In this document: piece after piece, positions 12,063-33,225 of the stretch | How the letters are laid out: each line of letters begins with the position of its first letter | Numbering within the stretch: position 1 is the stretch's first letter | DNA from: Symbiodinium natans | Taxonomy: Eukaryota > Sar > Dinophyceae > Suessiales > Symbiodiniaceae | Assembly (NCBI GenBank): GCA_905221605.1 | Contig: CAJNDS010001458.1 | Coordinates: 124,001 to 188,000 of the forward strand | Direction: 5' to 3' | Length of the DNA: 64,000 nt | Position numbers and translations under genes: made by a program | Notes under the pieces: model-generated | Databases searched by the model: none | The model's input: the letters and a program-made list of their open reading frames with translations, nothing else | What the model was told of the DNA's origin: nothing

Positions 12063-12346
12063 TCTACGCGATGGGTGCAGAGTCTGACCCTAAGCCCCCT
12101 GCCTGCTTGGCTTCTGACACGCGGGTCATAGCTCTGAGGATACTGAACGACTGGGGAAGGCCAACGTGAACCGAAATTAAAAGCTGCGGAGCCAGCTGAG
12201 GAAGCAAAACCCTAAACCCTAAACCCCAAAGGACCCGAGCAGGCGCTTCAAGGAGCAAGGCGCACTTCTCAGCGACTGTTGGCTCAGGCGGCTCAAACAG
12301 CCAAAGCGTCCCTATGCGGGCGTCCCTATGCGGGCGTCCGCGTCCC
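12063..12346. other. Intergenic stretch between copy C and the J-domain gene
   Basis: Holds the 5' flank of copy C up to about 12243, a CCCTAAA tract at 12194-12231 absent from the equivalent sites in A and B, and a short direct repeat CGTCCCTATGCGGG at 12308-12336. No promoter motif is recognisable. Confidence 0.5.
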
Positions 12347-23060
<10,714 letters not shown>

Positions 23061-24822
23061 CCTGGGACGTCTTTGCGCGCCGGCGCGCGGGCGACTCGTT
23101 TTTGGGTTCTCGTGGATTTTCCGGGCTGAGGCCTTGAGGGCTTAAGTGTCAGAGGTTGCGGGCTTGAGTTTCAGAAGGTTTGGTCTTGCAGCCATCAAGG
23201 CAACACCGAACACAGACTCAACCGAACAAAACGCGCCTCTGCAATCATTTCATGTGCTCAGGAACCTCATGGCACATAACTCTGCCTGACAGCTTTCAAC
23301 CGGCACAACGGCAACGGAAGCCGGAAGCCAGTCTCAATTTGAAACCATAAACCCACAAACAACCCCAAACTTTACAAACCCTATAGATGCCAGACCCCAA
23401 ACCCTTCACACATCTAATTCTACTTGGGCACGGTAGGCGGGGCTTCGCTCGGGACCGGCAACTGAAACATGGCGCGGCGCGATGCCCCACATGCTGAGTT
23501 CTCGTGTTGTGCACGAGGTTGATATAGATATCTGAAGCAAACGGACCGCGGCAATAAACTACCAGTCTATATGTTCCTATGTGGCTGAATCACCTGGCGC
23601 GTTAATAGTTCCCCACTCTTCGATCCTGTGGTTAAGAAATGGTTGTGGGCTTCGGCAGCGGGCATTGGAGCCACAAACCTGCAACCGCATGCTACAGCTC
23701 TGCCATCGAGTATTTGAAAATTGGCTGGGACATGTGGGACATTGTGGTTTCGGGAATGATCAAACCCCACTCTTATGCTGGCCTACTTGAACATGCAGGG
23801 CAACATGCAGGCAAGTCAGAAGCAGTACAGTGTAACTTGTAACCCATTGATTCCAAAGCCCAACCTTGTCTACTGCTCTGAAAACACGCGCACAGGATCC
23901 CGGAAGTTTTGTGCGTTGAAGGAAATACAAGGCAATGTTCTACTGAAAGCTCAAAGCCACGAGTCCAGGGCAGTGGCACTGCCCAACTTGTGGAAACTTA
24001 CCTCAACATGCCGGCACTGTTTGCATGCACACCGGATGGCTCCAAGCCATAGCAGCAATGCTGCACGATGGCTTTCGGATAGTTGCGTGGAAGTGGTCTG
24101 CAAGAAGCAGAGGAAAGCATCGACATCGAAGCAATGAATCTTGCGTCAACATGCAAAGCGGGGGTTGAAGTGCCCCCACAGTGGCGAGACACAACTGTGA
24201 TATGTGGACACATGCCACACTCTGTGAAACTGCTCAGCCCGAAGCTAGAATGCTGGTGCCTTTTGCGGCCTATTGTAGGTCTCAGACTTTTAAAGAATGG
24301 GCCTGTACGAGAGCTGCAGTGTCTAGGCGAGTTTGCGTGGATGCCTGCTCCCGAAGATGCCACGACAGGCCTCGGTGTGGTCATTTCCATGACGGGTGTG
24401 TAGGGGACGGGTTTGCTGGTCACCTGTGCTGAGCTGCCCGTGCAGTCTCGGGCAACCATCAAAGCGATCTGCACGGCTCCGCCGCCGCTACCTCCTCCTG
24501 AAAGGAAGTTGTGCTTTTTTGCATGTGGGACTTTGGGATAGTTGTTTAAGGTTTTCAATTCTAGCCTATCTTTGAGCTTTCCAGCTTTTATGAAGCAACC
24601 TTTCGGTCTCTACCACGATCGGCTGCGTTACGTGGAGATTGGCCAGCCTCCCCTCCGGCTCCCCTCCGCTCCGCCCCTTCCGCTCCCTCGCCCCCGCCTC
24701 ACCCTCCGCGCGGCTGGAGGTTTTTGAACGAAATTACCGTGACACATTTTCGTTTGTTGAATGCTCAGTGAATTATACGCCTACAGGGCCTTAAGGCTTA
24801 GGGATGAAAACCTTAGCACTAT
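23061..24822. other. No firmly supported gene
   Basis: Mixed sequence. The plus frame 24083-24403 (106 codons, e.g. EVPPQWRDTTVICGHMPHSV) looks mildly protein-like, but the opposite strand is also open for 186 codons and neither matches a family I know. A pyrimidine-rich GC stretch lies at 24647-24715. Confidence 0.4.
24818..24822. repeat. Target-site duplication, left (ACTAT)
   Basis: ACTAT immediately before the left LTR, repeated at 33391-33395 directly after the right LTR. Confidence 0.9.
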
Positions 24823-24969
24823 TGAACAAACTCACGATCTTTTGCAACTCGATTCTGAGCCTGAATGTCGCATCACGATCTCATTTCAAGATGCTACTCC
24901 TACAAGGTCCAAAAGTCACATTCTGTTCAAGCAAAATATGGTTCACGGTACGGGAGAAAATGTTGATCA
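24823..24969 (-). repeat. 3' LTR (147 bp)
   Basis: Left copy of the LTR. On the plus strand it starts TGAACAAACT and ends GTTGATCA, with short imperfect terminal inverted repeats. Identical to 33244-33390. Short for a copia LTR; I see no clear TATA box inside it. Confidence 0.92.
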
Positions 24970-24977
24970 CCCCGCCC
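24970..24977 (-). promoter_or_regulatory. Candidate polypurine tract
   Basis: GGGCGGGG on the element strand directly before the 3' LTR, where plus-strand DNA priming is expected. Short and interrupted by one C. Confidence 0.5.
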
Positions 24978-25384
24978 AAATACGCTGCTGGCCCTCTTGG
25001 CTGCAACGTGTTTGCATCAACCTCAAACATCAACATGATGCACGTTTGTGACGGACCTTGGGCTCAAGCGAGTATAAACTGTACACCTACATCTACCAAC
25101 TGAACTACGCATGTCATGCCAGGCTGCATGACTGCTTGACTGACGCAAGCGGACGCCATGACACATCCGGAGATGTGTTGCACACTTGGTCACTGGGACC
25201 CGTAGTTGTGGAGATTGGGATGGCCTAGTTACCATCCGAATGATTGCTCATTCCTTCGGAGTTATGACTGCTCCACAGTCAACGCTTTCGGGTTGCATAG
25301 TACAGGATTGTCAAACACGCACCCATGCACAAGCTCTGCTGGCTGGTAAACATAAGTGTGGATTGAAGTGGTGAATCAAAACAG
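24978..25384 (-). other. 3' untranslated part of the retroelement
   Basis: About 410 bp between the Gag-Pol stop and the polypurine tract; no further reading frame is supported. Confidence 0.7.
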
Positions 25385-28300
25385 TCATCCAAAGCGGTTG
25401 CGGCACTCGGCACAAGGATGCAATGTTCGGATATTGCTGTCTCTGGTGGTGTGGCACGATGCATGGTGATAGCATCGTCCAGCGGGCGTGACAACCACCC
25501 TGTTTGGCACAGTGGTTGCCAACCTCGGCACTTCCGTGGGCATACGCACGTTAATGTTCATTGTTGTCGACGCATCTTTCTGCGACACGGCATCTCCAAG
25601 AGGAGCATTTCTCAGTCGTCTGATTTCCTGATTAGCTCGCTGCAGCATCCACTGGGCATATCCAAGATACATCATGAGCATTATCCACAAGATATTCAGC
25701 TTGAAGAACTCGGCCCATGTAGTTTCGTGTTCGGGCACATCAATGCTCGAAGTCGTCGTAGTGGTGATGCTCGGATCAAGAGGGACCGCACATGTAGCTT
25801 CGAAGTTCTCGCTAGCACAGCCATCACACCGGCTCCGTAGCCGCTCAAGGCTCACAAGTGTGAGTAGCAACGCGACGCAAACCCCAAATGCAACGATCCA
25901 CACATGTCGGATTCCACCACCCATCATCTCAGCTTGGATTCCCACACTCACTCTCGTAGCTGCTTCGGCACCGGAAACAAGACTGAGCAACATGACCATC
26001 ATGGCACCATTCAAGCTGTTGCTGAACCCATTCGTCTTCAAGGTTTTGCACACCAGCCTGCGCACACGTGCAGTTTCCATGCCATTGTCCACTGTTCGAA
26101 CAAGGGCATCGTGCTCGTCCTCACCCACTGGCACCACATTGTCACCTATGCACTCCACAAAGTCATGCATGCGCAGCAGGGCTTTCAGCCTGGTTCCACT
26201 TGTCGGAACCTTGGTTCCTAGATCTCCAGGGTTCCGCCGGCCATCGACGGATTTTACTTGGAGCGTGCCATCACTGACCTTTTCTTGCACCCATAGGAAA
26301 CGGCCGTCCAAATGTCTCACCTTTGACACTCCGCGTTTCAAGGCTATCTGTCTGCAAGATTGGTTGTCTGTTCGCATGACTAGCATTACCTCCTGCTGCA
26401 GTAGGAACTCCAAAATTCGCTTAAGGAAAATCCCATCGCATGCTGCGGAAACCAAAGCGTAAAACTCGGATTCTGTGCTAGACAAGCTGACGCATCGCTG
26501 GCTGCGACACGACGTATGCACGCAACAAGTGTTGAGTAGGTAGGTACCGCTGCTCATTGACCGTCTGTTCTGCTTGTTTCCCGACCAATCTGCATCGCAA
26601 TACACTTCAAGAAGGACATCATGTGATTGCATGCTGCTGACGCATGTTGGCTCGAGAATGCTTCGGCGGTCAGAACTGGCATGAACCTTGCTCGCATAGT
26701 TGCTCGTGCAATCCAAGTAGCTGGCCAATCTTTGCGCAGCGGCCCAGCTCTTCTCGGTGGGATTCTTCAGTCGTTGAGACAACACGCGCACAGTGAAAGC
26801 GATGTCTGCTCTGTCTTGCGAAACGTACATTGCGATTCCCACAGCACTCCTGAACCGTGCTGCTTTGTCAACGGACAACACTTTGGAATCATCGGGCACA
26901 AGCAACTCCTTGACACTAGGCGTGGGCACCTTCCTACCTGACCTGACCTCCAACAACTGGCACATGTTGACAGCATGGTCGGCAAGTGGCTTCACAAGCA
27001 CTCCATCTTCAAGCAACACATGTTCACGCTTGAGGAACTTGAAGATGCCTCCGGGATTCACTGCAAGCTCATATGACACCTCGAAATTTTCTTCGATGCT
27101 CGGCAGAAGCTGTTCCTTCAGCCATTTGACAAAGCCAACAAGGCACAAGTCATCCACATGGATCACTCCCGGGTTGCTACGGCCGGCGCCGTCAAGAATC
27201 TTGTACACCGAAGGGCATTCAGCGCACGCTTCAAGCTTGTGTCTCTCGCCTATGTACTTCATGATGAACCCATGCCATCTTGCTGTTCCATCCCTCTGGC
27301 CAGGGATCATGCGAAGGAATCGCATCTTGGTGCCTTCGAAGCCTGGAAGCTTGGCCAACATCGGCTTCTCTTGCGGGACACACAAGAAAGCATCCTTGAT
27401 GTCCAACGCTAGGATTCCCACCTGGCTTTCGTAGTCGCAAGCACCGGACTCATCTCTTCGGCGCTTCAGCTCGCAGTAAAGCCACGGGAGCACTTTCGTG
27501 GTGATTGAGGAAGTAGCAGGTGCATACAAACCTTCTTTATCCCTTTCCAACCACCGGTATTCCCTGGCCACTAGTCTGCTTCTTCTGAAGAACATCTCAC
27601 GGCCACAGCGCTTCTTCTTCCGCCAGGTGCGAACGAACTTGGAGGAAAGCTCTTTGTGATCTGAGGTGTCGAAGTCTAGGGCGACTTCTTCGATCACCTT
27701 CATTCTCTTCAGCCGCTCCACCTCAAAGCCGTCCGCAAGGAAGTCAAGCTCGCTCAAATCCTGCTCGGACAGATCAGGAATCTCATCGAACCACAGTCTT
27801 GCCTCGCTGTCCAGGGCTTCCACATCGTCTTTCCCATGGACATCCCATTCTGCATTGACTTCATCGCTCATGTCCATGTACACAGCAGCATCTTCCCATT
27901 CGGGGGCTGACTCAAGAAGCTCATCATTGATCGGGTACTCGCTGGCACCGATCCGGGCCACTCGCTGGTACTTGTGCGCCTGTCCTCCAGGCGCCTCAGC
28001 ACTCGCCTGCTCTGCCTCCTGAACACGTTTGGCAACATCGTTCACCATCTCTGCATCGGCGGCTGGTCTGGCAGACCCTTCAGGCGAGGATGGACTGGAC
28101 GATGAAGATGAGGAGCTCGGGTCAGAGCCGGCAACATCCATGGGGGATGCGTTTGCTGGACGTGGAAGATCTGGCAACACGCTTTGTGGCACACGCTCAG
28201 GACGATCAAGCAAGAGGGTCTTCCGAGAAGCTGGAGCGCTCTCGGGCACTGAAGCTGGCACAGGACTCAAGGCTGGCATCCCCGCCATGCTAGGCATGTC

Positions 28301-31300
28301 TGATGCTCGTGGTGCATCTGGCATTGGCTCAACTGATGCACTCTGCTCGAACACAGGTTTTGCCTCCTCGGCAGGCTTTGCCACGCGGTGCTTCGGTTGG
28401 GGAAAGGTCTTACTACCTAAAACCGCTAACTGGTAATTCCAGGGGAAACCCTTACCCTCTAGAACCAGATTCTTTTCCTCAACCCAAGGCTTGGCGTTTC
28501 GGCGAATGGACCGGGTTGTCCACACTCCCTGTGCACTCATCAGGACATGCATGTCAATGCTGGTGGTTTTGGTCAAGAACACTGCGCGGTGCCACTTGCG
28601 ATCACCCTTGGCCTTTCCTCGCCTAAAACCCCAAACAGGCTCCCCGAACATGGCTAACTTACCCGAAAACCGGTACCCCGTGCAGCGCTCGAAGGCGGTT
28701 GCCCCGCCATGCACACCGAACCTGTTCAGGATGTAACTTGCATGCACATAGCTCCATGCCATCAACGGATGCTCAGGTCCGATGGCTTCAGCGGCAAGGT
28801 CATATCGGGCTCGAACTTGATCCAACAGGACATTGGACAATCCTCTGATTAAGTCGACAGCTTTCTCAACATGTCCTTTGCTTGCATGCGAATCCACTGG
28901 GGCATTTCGGATCAGGGTCTGAAATCCAAGACGGGTACGCACACCCACGATGAGGTCTTGCAAGGCCAGGGTAGATGGCTCGTTGTCTGTCTGAAGACAC
29001 ACGGAGTTGTGCCCTAGGTTCTGGATGAACCTCGTGAGCTCAACGGCAGTGAACCTCAAGTCCTCCTTTCCTTTGCTGGCAACCGGCAAACCTAGCAACG
29101 AACCTGTTCCTGTATCATGGGCAACAAGGACGGTCAACTTGCGTTCATGACCACTCGGCTGCTCACTGCTCACACCCGTGTAGCAGTAGTCAAAGCTCAC
29201 GACAGGGGTTGCACGATCGGGACTCAAGGGAATCTTCACATGCTTGTCCTCAACACCTCTCATGCTCAAGCAGTGGCTGCACCAAGGCATGTATGGCCAG
29301 TGCGTAAGCTCATGTAGACGCCTCTCGGCTTCGGAGGGTTCCTTGATGAGCCTCTGGCCTTCAGCCACTCTCATGCCTTCACTCTCAACTGTCTGAGCAA
29401 CCTCACTTCTCAAGGCGATGTTCTGTTTGTCAATGTAGCCACGCAACCGGTCGAGGCATCTTTGCTTGCTGCCTGAGACAGAGACACCAGCGGACTTGCA
29501 AGCTGCCCGGATGACAGACAAGGTTGACTCCAACGACAGCTCGACACCATCAAACACAAGTGTGCTTCGGCCACCGCGTGCCTCCTCAGACTCAACAGGG
29601 ATCACTTCAACATCAGGTATGGGCTCAATCGATGGTTCAACGGAGACCGCTCCGGGCTCGGCATCATCGGGACCCAACTCACTCATCTCATAGTCGGATC
29701 CCTCAGGGTCTGGCTCCACATAAGGTTGCAAACCGCTCCAGTTGATGAAGTGATCAAGGCGTCGATTCGGGACAAACTTCATGTCTTCCGGGGCTTCATG
29801 TCCAGAGCTCAACATGCAGATGATTTCACACTCACCATTGGGAAGCTCAGCCACTGGATCACCCAGTTCCCCCCACGCACGACAGAACTCAAGCAACAGC
29901 CACTCAGTTTGGCCTGTTCTGCATGGTTTTACAAGCGTGGTGCGACAGGGCCAACATCCGATGGGTGCAACAAGCGAAGGGTCAACGAAGTGCTTGCCTC
30001 GGCCACGATACAGCATCTGGCCTTGTTCCGTCATTTGCCACCCATATGTTGCCTCAGCCCTGCTGGCATCCACCTGAGCTTGCACGAACCTGACGTGATT
30101 GTTCTCGGGAGGAGGAGCTGGAGTGACCTCTTGCCCACCAACACGAAAGATGGACGCACGAACACACAACGAGTTCCCTCGGAAGCTCATTGGGACTTTC
30201 ACTCCACTCTCATGCTCCATGCACATGTAGGGCTCTCGTTTCGGCCACCAACCTGAACGCATAAGCTTGCCTTTGCACAACAAGGGCTGAGTCACTGGAG
30301 CAATGGCGCACACTTCCTTCCAGATGACAGGTTCACCTGTCTCATCATGTACGATGAACGAGACCTCTCTGAGATCCTGCACCGCCAACGACTCACCCTG
30401 TGCATCACGCAGACCCAAACTGGCTGAACCATGGCTGGAGCCATATTGCCCATAGGACAGTGGAAGGCAGCTCACATCGGCTCCTGAGTCCAGTATGACA
30501 TCAGTCATCTCAGCTTCCGATGGCACTGTGTCAAGCGATTGCACAGCACACACAAAGCACGAGGACTCCATGCATGGATCCCAACTCAAGCTGTGCACAT
30601 CGGCGCTGTAACTCCACAGACCTTTCGCATCACTCTGGGACATGTCGAAAGTCTCAGGTCCTCCTTGCTCGGACAGACTCAGGTGCAAACTTTCCTGTTG
30701 GGCTCTCAGCTGGGGAGCCTCAGGCGGAATTGTCGGTTTTGCAGGCAAAACCCGAGATTCCGCCGCCCCAGGCTGAATTGTCGGTTTTTCAGGAAAAACC
30801 CGAGATTCCGCCTCTGCGGAACTGGGGCCCTGGGACTCACCTTTCAGGTCTTGCCGGGGACACTCAACGATGCAGCACAGGTCATTATGATGACACTCGG
30901 ACACGCTGCACACATCACATAAAGGACCACCTGTGGGGACTGGATCGTCCCGGGCTTCAAGCTTGCTCAGCACTATGCTGAGAGCTGCAACGCACTCGAA
31001 TCCAGGGCTGCTCAAGCACTCAACATCTACACAGGCAACGCTCGGGCTTGCTAAGGTCTCTACACCTGTGGGGCACTGGATCGTCCGGGGCTTCAAGCTT
31101 GCATCGGCACATGTCACAGCACGCACATGTCCTCCTGCGAACCAGCTGGCGACGTCACACGGCTCGCCTCCAAGCTCGAAAACTTGCACTTGCCTCACAG
31201 CGCCAGAAACGCTCGATGAGGCTCCAACATTGCTGGCACCGCTTGAAACTGTGTCATGCTGTGCACTGGCAGTGTCGGCAACCTGATTCACATGTTTGCC

Positions 31301-32557
31301 TCGGCTCTTTCCGCCCTTCGCCTGCCAACAGTCTTTCGCAAGATGTCCTGGCTTCTTGCAAATGTGGCACGAACGAGTTTCTTTCTGCTGCCCCGCCTTT
31401 GCCTGATTGGGATGTTGATTGCCTCCCTTGCCCTTCTTTCCTCCATCGCGGCCCTTTCCACCCGGCTTTCCTTTGGGATTCTGTTGCCTTTCATGCTGCC
31501 AATCCCCTTTTCCTTTTCGATCCTTTCCCTTCCCGGCGCTCTTCTCATGTTTGCCCTTCCCTTTTGAAACACGATCAACATCCATCGGACCTCCCGTGTC
31601 ACCACCAGGCGGTGGCCCCTGCGGACTGCTCCCAACACCCAAACTCTGCTGGATTTTGCTGGTGGACCAGCTGCTCGTCGTGACTTCATACGACAACACA
31701 AACTGCTTGACCATCTCATACGTGGTGTCCTGGTTCATTTGCAGCTGTATGTGGTTTCTGAGGTGCGCAGGAAGAACCCGGACAAGAGTGCCAAGCATGA
31801 TGTCGGGAGATACGGCAAGGCCCGATACCCGCTCGTACTCCTGCGCTACCCGGTCGAGACCGTCGACCTGTTCGCGGATCGTCCGATCCTTGCTGAATGC
31901 TGGGAAGCTCATGATCGTGTTGAGAAGTGCTAGTCCCCTCACTTTTGACTTAGGGGAGTATATGTTGACTAGTTGGCGCCAGGTCTCCAGTCCGTTGCGG
32001 TTGGGGACTTGCCGGAGAAGGATCTTTGGTTTGTGAAGTAGAAGACTGCTGAGGATTGCATAAAGCCTCTGAGACCTTTCGGTGACATCTGGGGGCATAG
32101 TGGGGTTCTCAACCTGCAGGTTACGCTCTATGGTTTCCAAATCGCCTTCATATCGGGCATCTGCAAAGAAAAGCCATGCTTTGAATGCATGTGCCCAATC
32201 AAACCATGCTGAAAGGTCATAGTCATGAGACAAGCTCCCAAAACACGATGGTCTGTTGAGTATGCGGTTGGCGTCTGAGAAACCTGCAGTCGATGATGAA
32301 CCCTTGCTCTCCGAAGGACCAGCCTTTGCAGCTGAGGCCAAAACGGCCTGGCTGGCCATCTGCAAAGTGTCAAGCATCTTCTGAAACTCACCGGCACCAA
32401 GGACTATATCCCTAGGACTGGCATTTGCAGCAGGTGAGGCTGCAACAGGAGAGAACGGGTTCCCCAACGGGTTCCCCACGGGATGTGCTCCACCACCCTC
32501 GGCTCCCCTTTGACCTCCTACATCACTAAAGCTGTCATCATCATCTACATCTGCCAT
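25385..32557 (-). CDS. Gag-Pol polyprotein with C-terminal membrane extension
   Basis: 2390 residues, no internal stop. Gag region about 100-310 (SAWFDWAHAFKAWLFFADAR) followed by a Lys/Gly-rich linker and a CCHC zinc knuckle (C397, C400, H405, C410). Protease motif DSGAD at 690-694. Integrase has a compact zinc-binding part (H1082, H1086, C1093, C1096) and catalytic D1123, D1191, E1231. Reverse transcriptase has D1719 in LALDIKDAF and HVDDL at 1800-1804 in place of the usual YVDD. RNase H has D1988, E2029, D2064. After RNase H come about 270 extra residues with hydrophobic segments near 2183-2200, 2218-2237 and 2284-2305 and a final Cys/His cluster (C2362, H2364, H2365, C2368, C2382, C2385). 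The polyprotein would make virus-like particles and integrate cDNA. The role of the extension is unknown. Start chosen at the first Met of the frame, MADVDDDD. Confidence 0.92.
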   Translation of the reverse strand: MADVDDDDSFSDVGGQRGAEGGGAHPVGNPLGNPFSPVAASPAANASPRDIVLGAGEFQKMLDTLQMASQAVLASAAKAGPSESKGSSSTAGFSDANRILNRPSCFGSLSHDYDLSAWFDWAHAFKAWLFFADARYEGDLETIERNLQVENPTMPPDVTERSQRLYAILSSLLLHKPKILLRQVPNRNGLETWRQLVNIYSPKSKVRGLALLNTIMSFPAFSKDRTIREQVDGLDRVAQEYERVSGLAVSPDIMLGTLVRVLPAHLRNHIQLQMNQDTTYEMVKQFVLSYEVTTSSWSTSKIQQSLGVGSSPQGPPPGGDTGGPMDVDRVSKGKGKHEKSAGKGKDRKGKGDWQHERQQNPKGKPGGKGRDGGKKGKGGNQHPNQAKAGQQKETRSCHICKKPGHLAKDCWQAKGGKSRGKHVNQVADTASAQHDTVSSGASNVGASSSVSGAVRQVQVFELGGEPCDVASWFAGGHVRAVTCADASLKPRTIQCPTGVETLASPSVACVDVECLSSPGFECVAALSIVLSKLEARDDPVPTGGPLCDVCSVSECHHNDLCCIVECPRQDLKGESQGPSSAEAESRVFPEKPTIQPGAAESRVLPAKPTIPPEAPQLRAQQESLHLSLSEQGGPETFDMSQSDAKGLWSYSADVHSLSWDPCMESSCFVCAVQSLDTVPSEAEMTDVILDSGADVSCLPLSYGQYGSSHGSASLGLRDAQGESLAVQDLREVSFIVHDETGEPVIWKEVCAIAPVTQPLLCKGKLMRSGWWPKREPYMCMEHESGVKVPMSFRGNSLCVRASIFRVGGQEVTPAPPPENNHVRFVQAQVDASRAEATYGWQMTEQGQMLYRGRGKHFVDPSLVAPIGCWPCRTTLVKPCRTGQTEWLLLEFCRAWGELGDPVAELPNGECEIICMLSSGHEAPEDMKFVPNRRLDHFINWSGLQPYVEPDPEGSDYEMSELGPDDAEPGAVSVEPSIEPIPDVEVIPVESEEARGGRSTLVFDGVELSLESTLSVIRAACKSAGVSVSGSKQRCLDRLRGYIDKQNIALRSEVAQTVESEGMRVAEGQRLIKEPSEAERRLHELTHWPYMPWCSHCLSMRGVEDKHVKIPLSPDRATPVVSFDYCYTGVSSEQPSGHERKLTVLVAHDTGTGSLLGLPVASKGKEDLRFTAVELTRFIQNLGHNSVCLQTDNEPSTLALQDLIVGVRTRLGFQTLIRNAPVDSHASKGHVEKAVDLIRGLSNVLLDQVRARYDLAAEAIGPEHPLMAWSYVHASYILNRFGVHGGATAFERCTGYRFSGKLAMFGEPVWGFRRGKAKGDRKWHRAVFLTKTTSIDMHVLMSAQGVWTTRSIRRNAKPWVEEKNLVLEGKGFPWNYQLAVLGSKTFPQPKHRVAKPAEEAKPVFEQSASVEPMPDAPRASDMPSMAGMPALSPVPASVPESAPASRKTLLLDRPERVPQSVLPDLPRPANASPMDVAGSDPSSSSSSSSPSSPEGSARPAADAEMVNDVAKRVQEAEQASAEAPGGQAHKYQRVARIGASEYPINDELLESAPEWEDAAVYMDMSDEVNAEWDVHGKDDVEALDSEARLWFDEIPDLSEQDLSELDFLADGFEVERLKRMKVIEEVALDFDTSDHKELSSKFVRTWRKKKRCGREMFFRRSRLVAREYRWLERDKEGLYAPATSSITTKVLPWLYCELKRRRDESGACDYESQVGILALDIKDAFLCVPQEKPMLAKLPGFEGTKMRFLRMIPGQRDGTARWHGFIMKYIGERHKLEACAECPSVYKILDGAGRSNPGVIHVDDLCLVGFVKWLKEQLLPSIEENFEVSYELAVNPGGIFKFLKREHVLLEDGVLVKPLADHAVNMCQLLEVRSGRKVPTPSVKELLVPDDSKVLSVDKAARFRSAVGIAMYVSQDRADIAFTVRVLSQRLKNPTEKSWAAAQRLASYLDCTSNYASKVHASSDRRSILEPTCVSSMQSHDVLLEVYCDADWSGNKQNRRSMSSGTYLLNTCCVHTSCRSQRCVSLSSTESEFYALVSAACDGIFLKRILEFLLQQEVMLVMRTDNQSCRQIALKRGVSKVRHLDGRFLWVQEKVSDGTLQVKSVDGRRNPGDLGTKVPTSGTRLKALLRMHDFVECIGDNVVPVGEDEHDALVRTVDNGMETARVRRLVCKTLKTNGFSNSLNGAMMVMLLSLVSGAEAATRVSVGIQAEMMGGGIRHVWIVAFGVCVALLLTLVSLERLRSRCDGCASENFEATCAVPLDPSITTTTTSSIDVPEHETTWAEFFKLNILWIMLMMYLGYAQWMLQRANQEIRRLRNAPLGDAVSQKDASTTMNINVRMPTEVPRLATTVPNRVVVTPAGRCYHHASCHTTRDSNIRTLHPCAECRNRFG

Positions 32558-33225
32558 AACTGCTCAATCAAGGTCGATGGCAGTATCCGCAGGCTCACTT
32601 TGCAGGGGACAGGCAAATGCACACGTTGCCGCACTCGATGCACTGCTCGGTTCGGCACACAGATCAATGGGCTCTTCAAGGGTCGATTGAGGATTCAAGG
32701 AACTATCGAAAATTCCCAAGGCGTGGGACAGATGGCGCTCGAAGTCGGGTGCCTCCTCTTCCGTATGCACGAAAGCAGCTTGCACACTGTACGGGATGCT
32801 ATGCGAAGTGCAGATCTCAGCACCACCACACAAGAACTTCTCTTTCCACTCTTTCTCTCTCAAACACTTGCTGGCAAATTGAAAGACGTCGTTTGCGGAA
32901 ACAAAGTTGCAAGGCGGGCTTCGCAGGCTCGGTAGCTGGTTTCAAGGATACGGTAGAAGGACTCTTCGCTCCTGTAGCTTGGCTTAGGTCTGGAAAACAG
33001 TTGTTCCTGATACACACTCAAGAGGTGCTCTCGCAGCAGCTCTACCCCCAGTGCAGAGGTCGTGGCTCCGAAGCTGCCTGTTCGAACACAATATGGCTCT
33101 TCCGCAAGGCTGCGGGAACTGCAAGCTACGGGCACCTATCCTAGACCACAACCCTCAAACCACAGAAGCAAGCTCAACGCCTGGGCCCCTGAACTCAACC
33201 GAAGAACGTGTCTCGAAGCTTGGTC
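32558..33225 (-). other. Retroelement leader
   Basis: Sequence between the primer-binding site and the Gag start. Only short, unsupported frames; it probably carries packaging and translation signals that I cannot identify. Confidence 0.6.

Larger units (their letters stand above)
8364..12243. repeat. Tandem gene unit, copy C (diverged edge copy)
   Basis: Third copy and right edge of the array. It is collinear with B but more diverged toward its right end. It has about 30 extra in-frame codons in the first recognisable exon, a 9-bp insertion near 10095, a 3-bp insertion near 10480, and a short CCCTAAA tract (12194-12231) inside the 5' flank that A and B lack. Homology fades near 12243. Confidence 0.9.

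Noticed and set aside
23998-24558. 186-codon minus-strand frame
   Set aside because: Low-complexity start, no recognisable motif, and the opposite strand is equally open; not enough to call a gene.
25418-32036. Many plus-strand frames of 60-260 codons opposite Gag-Pol
   Set aside because: Antisense shadows of a 2390-codon coding frame with recognised domains.
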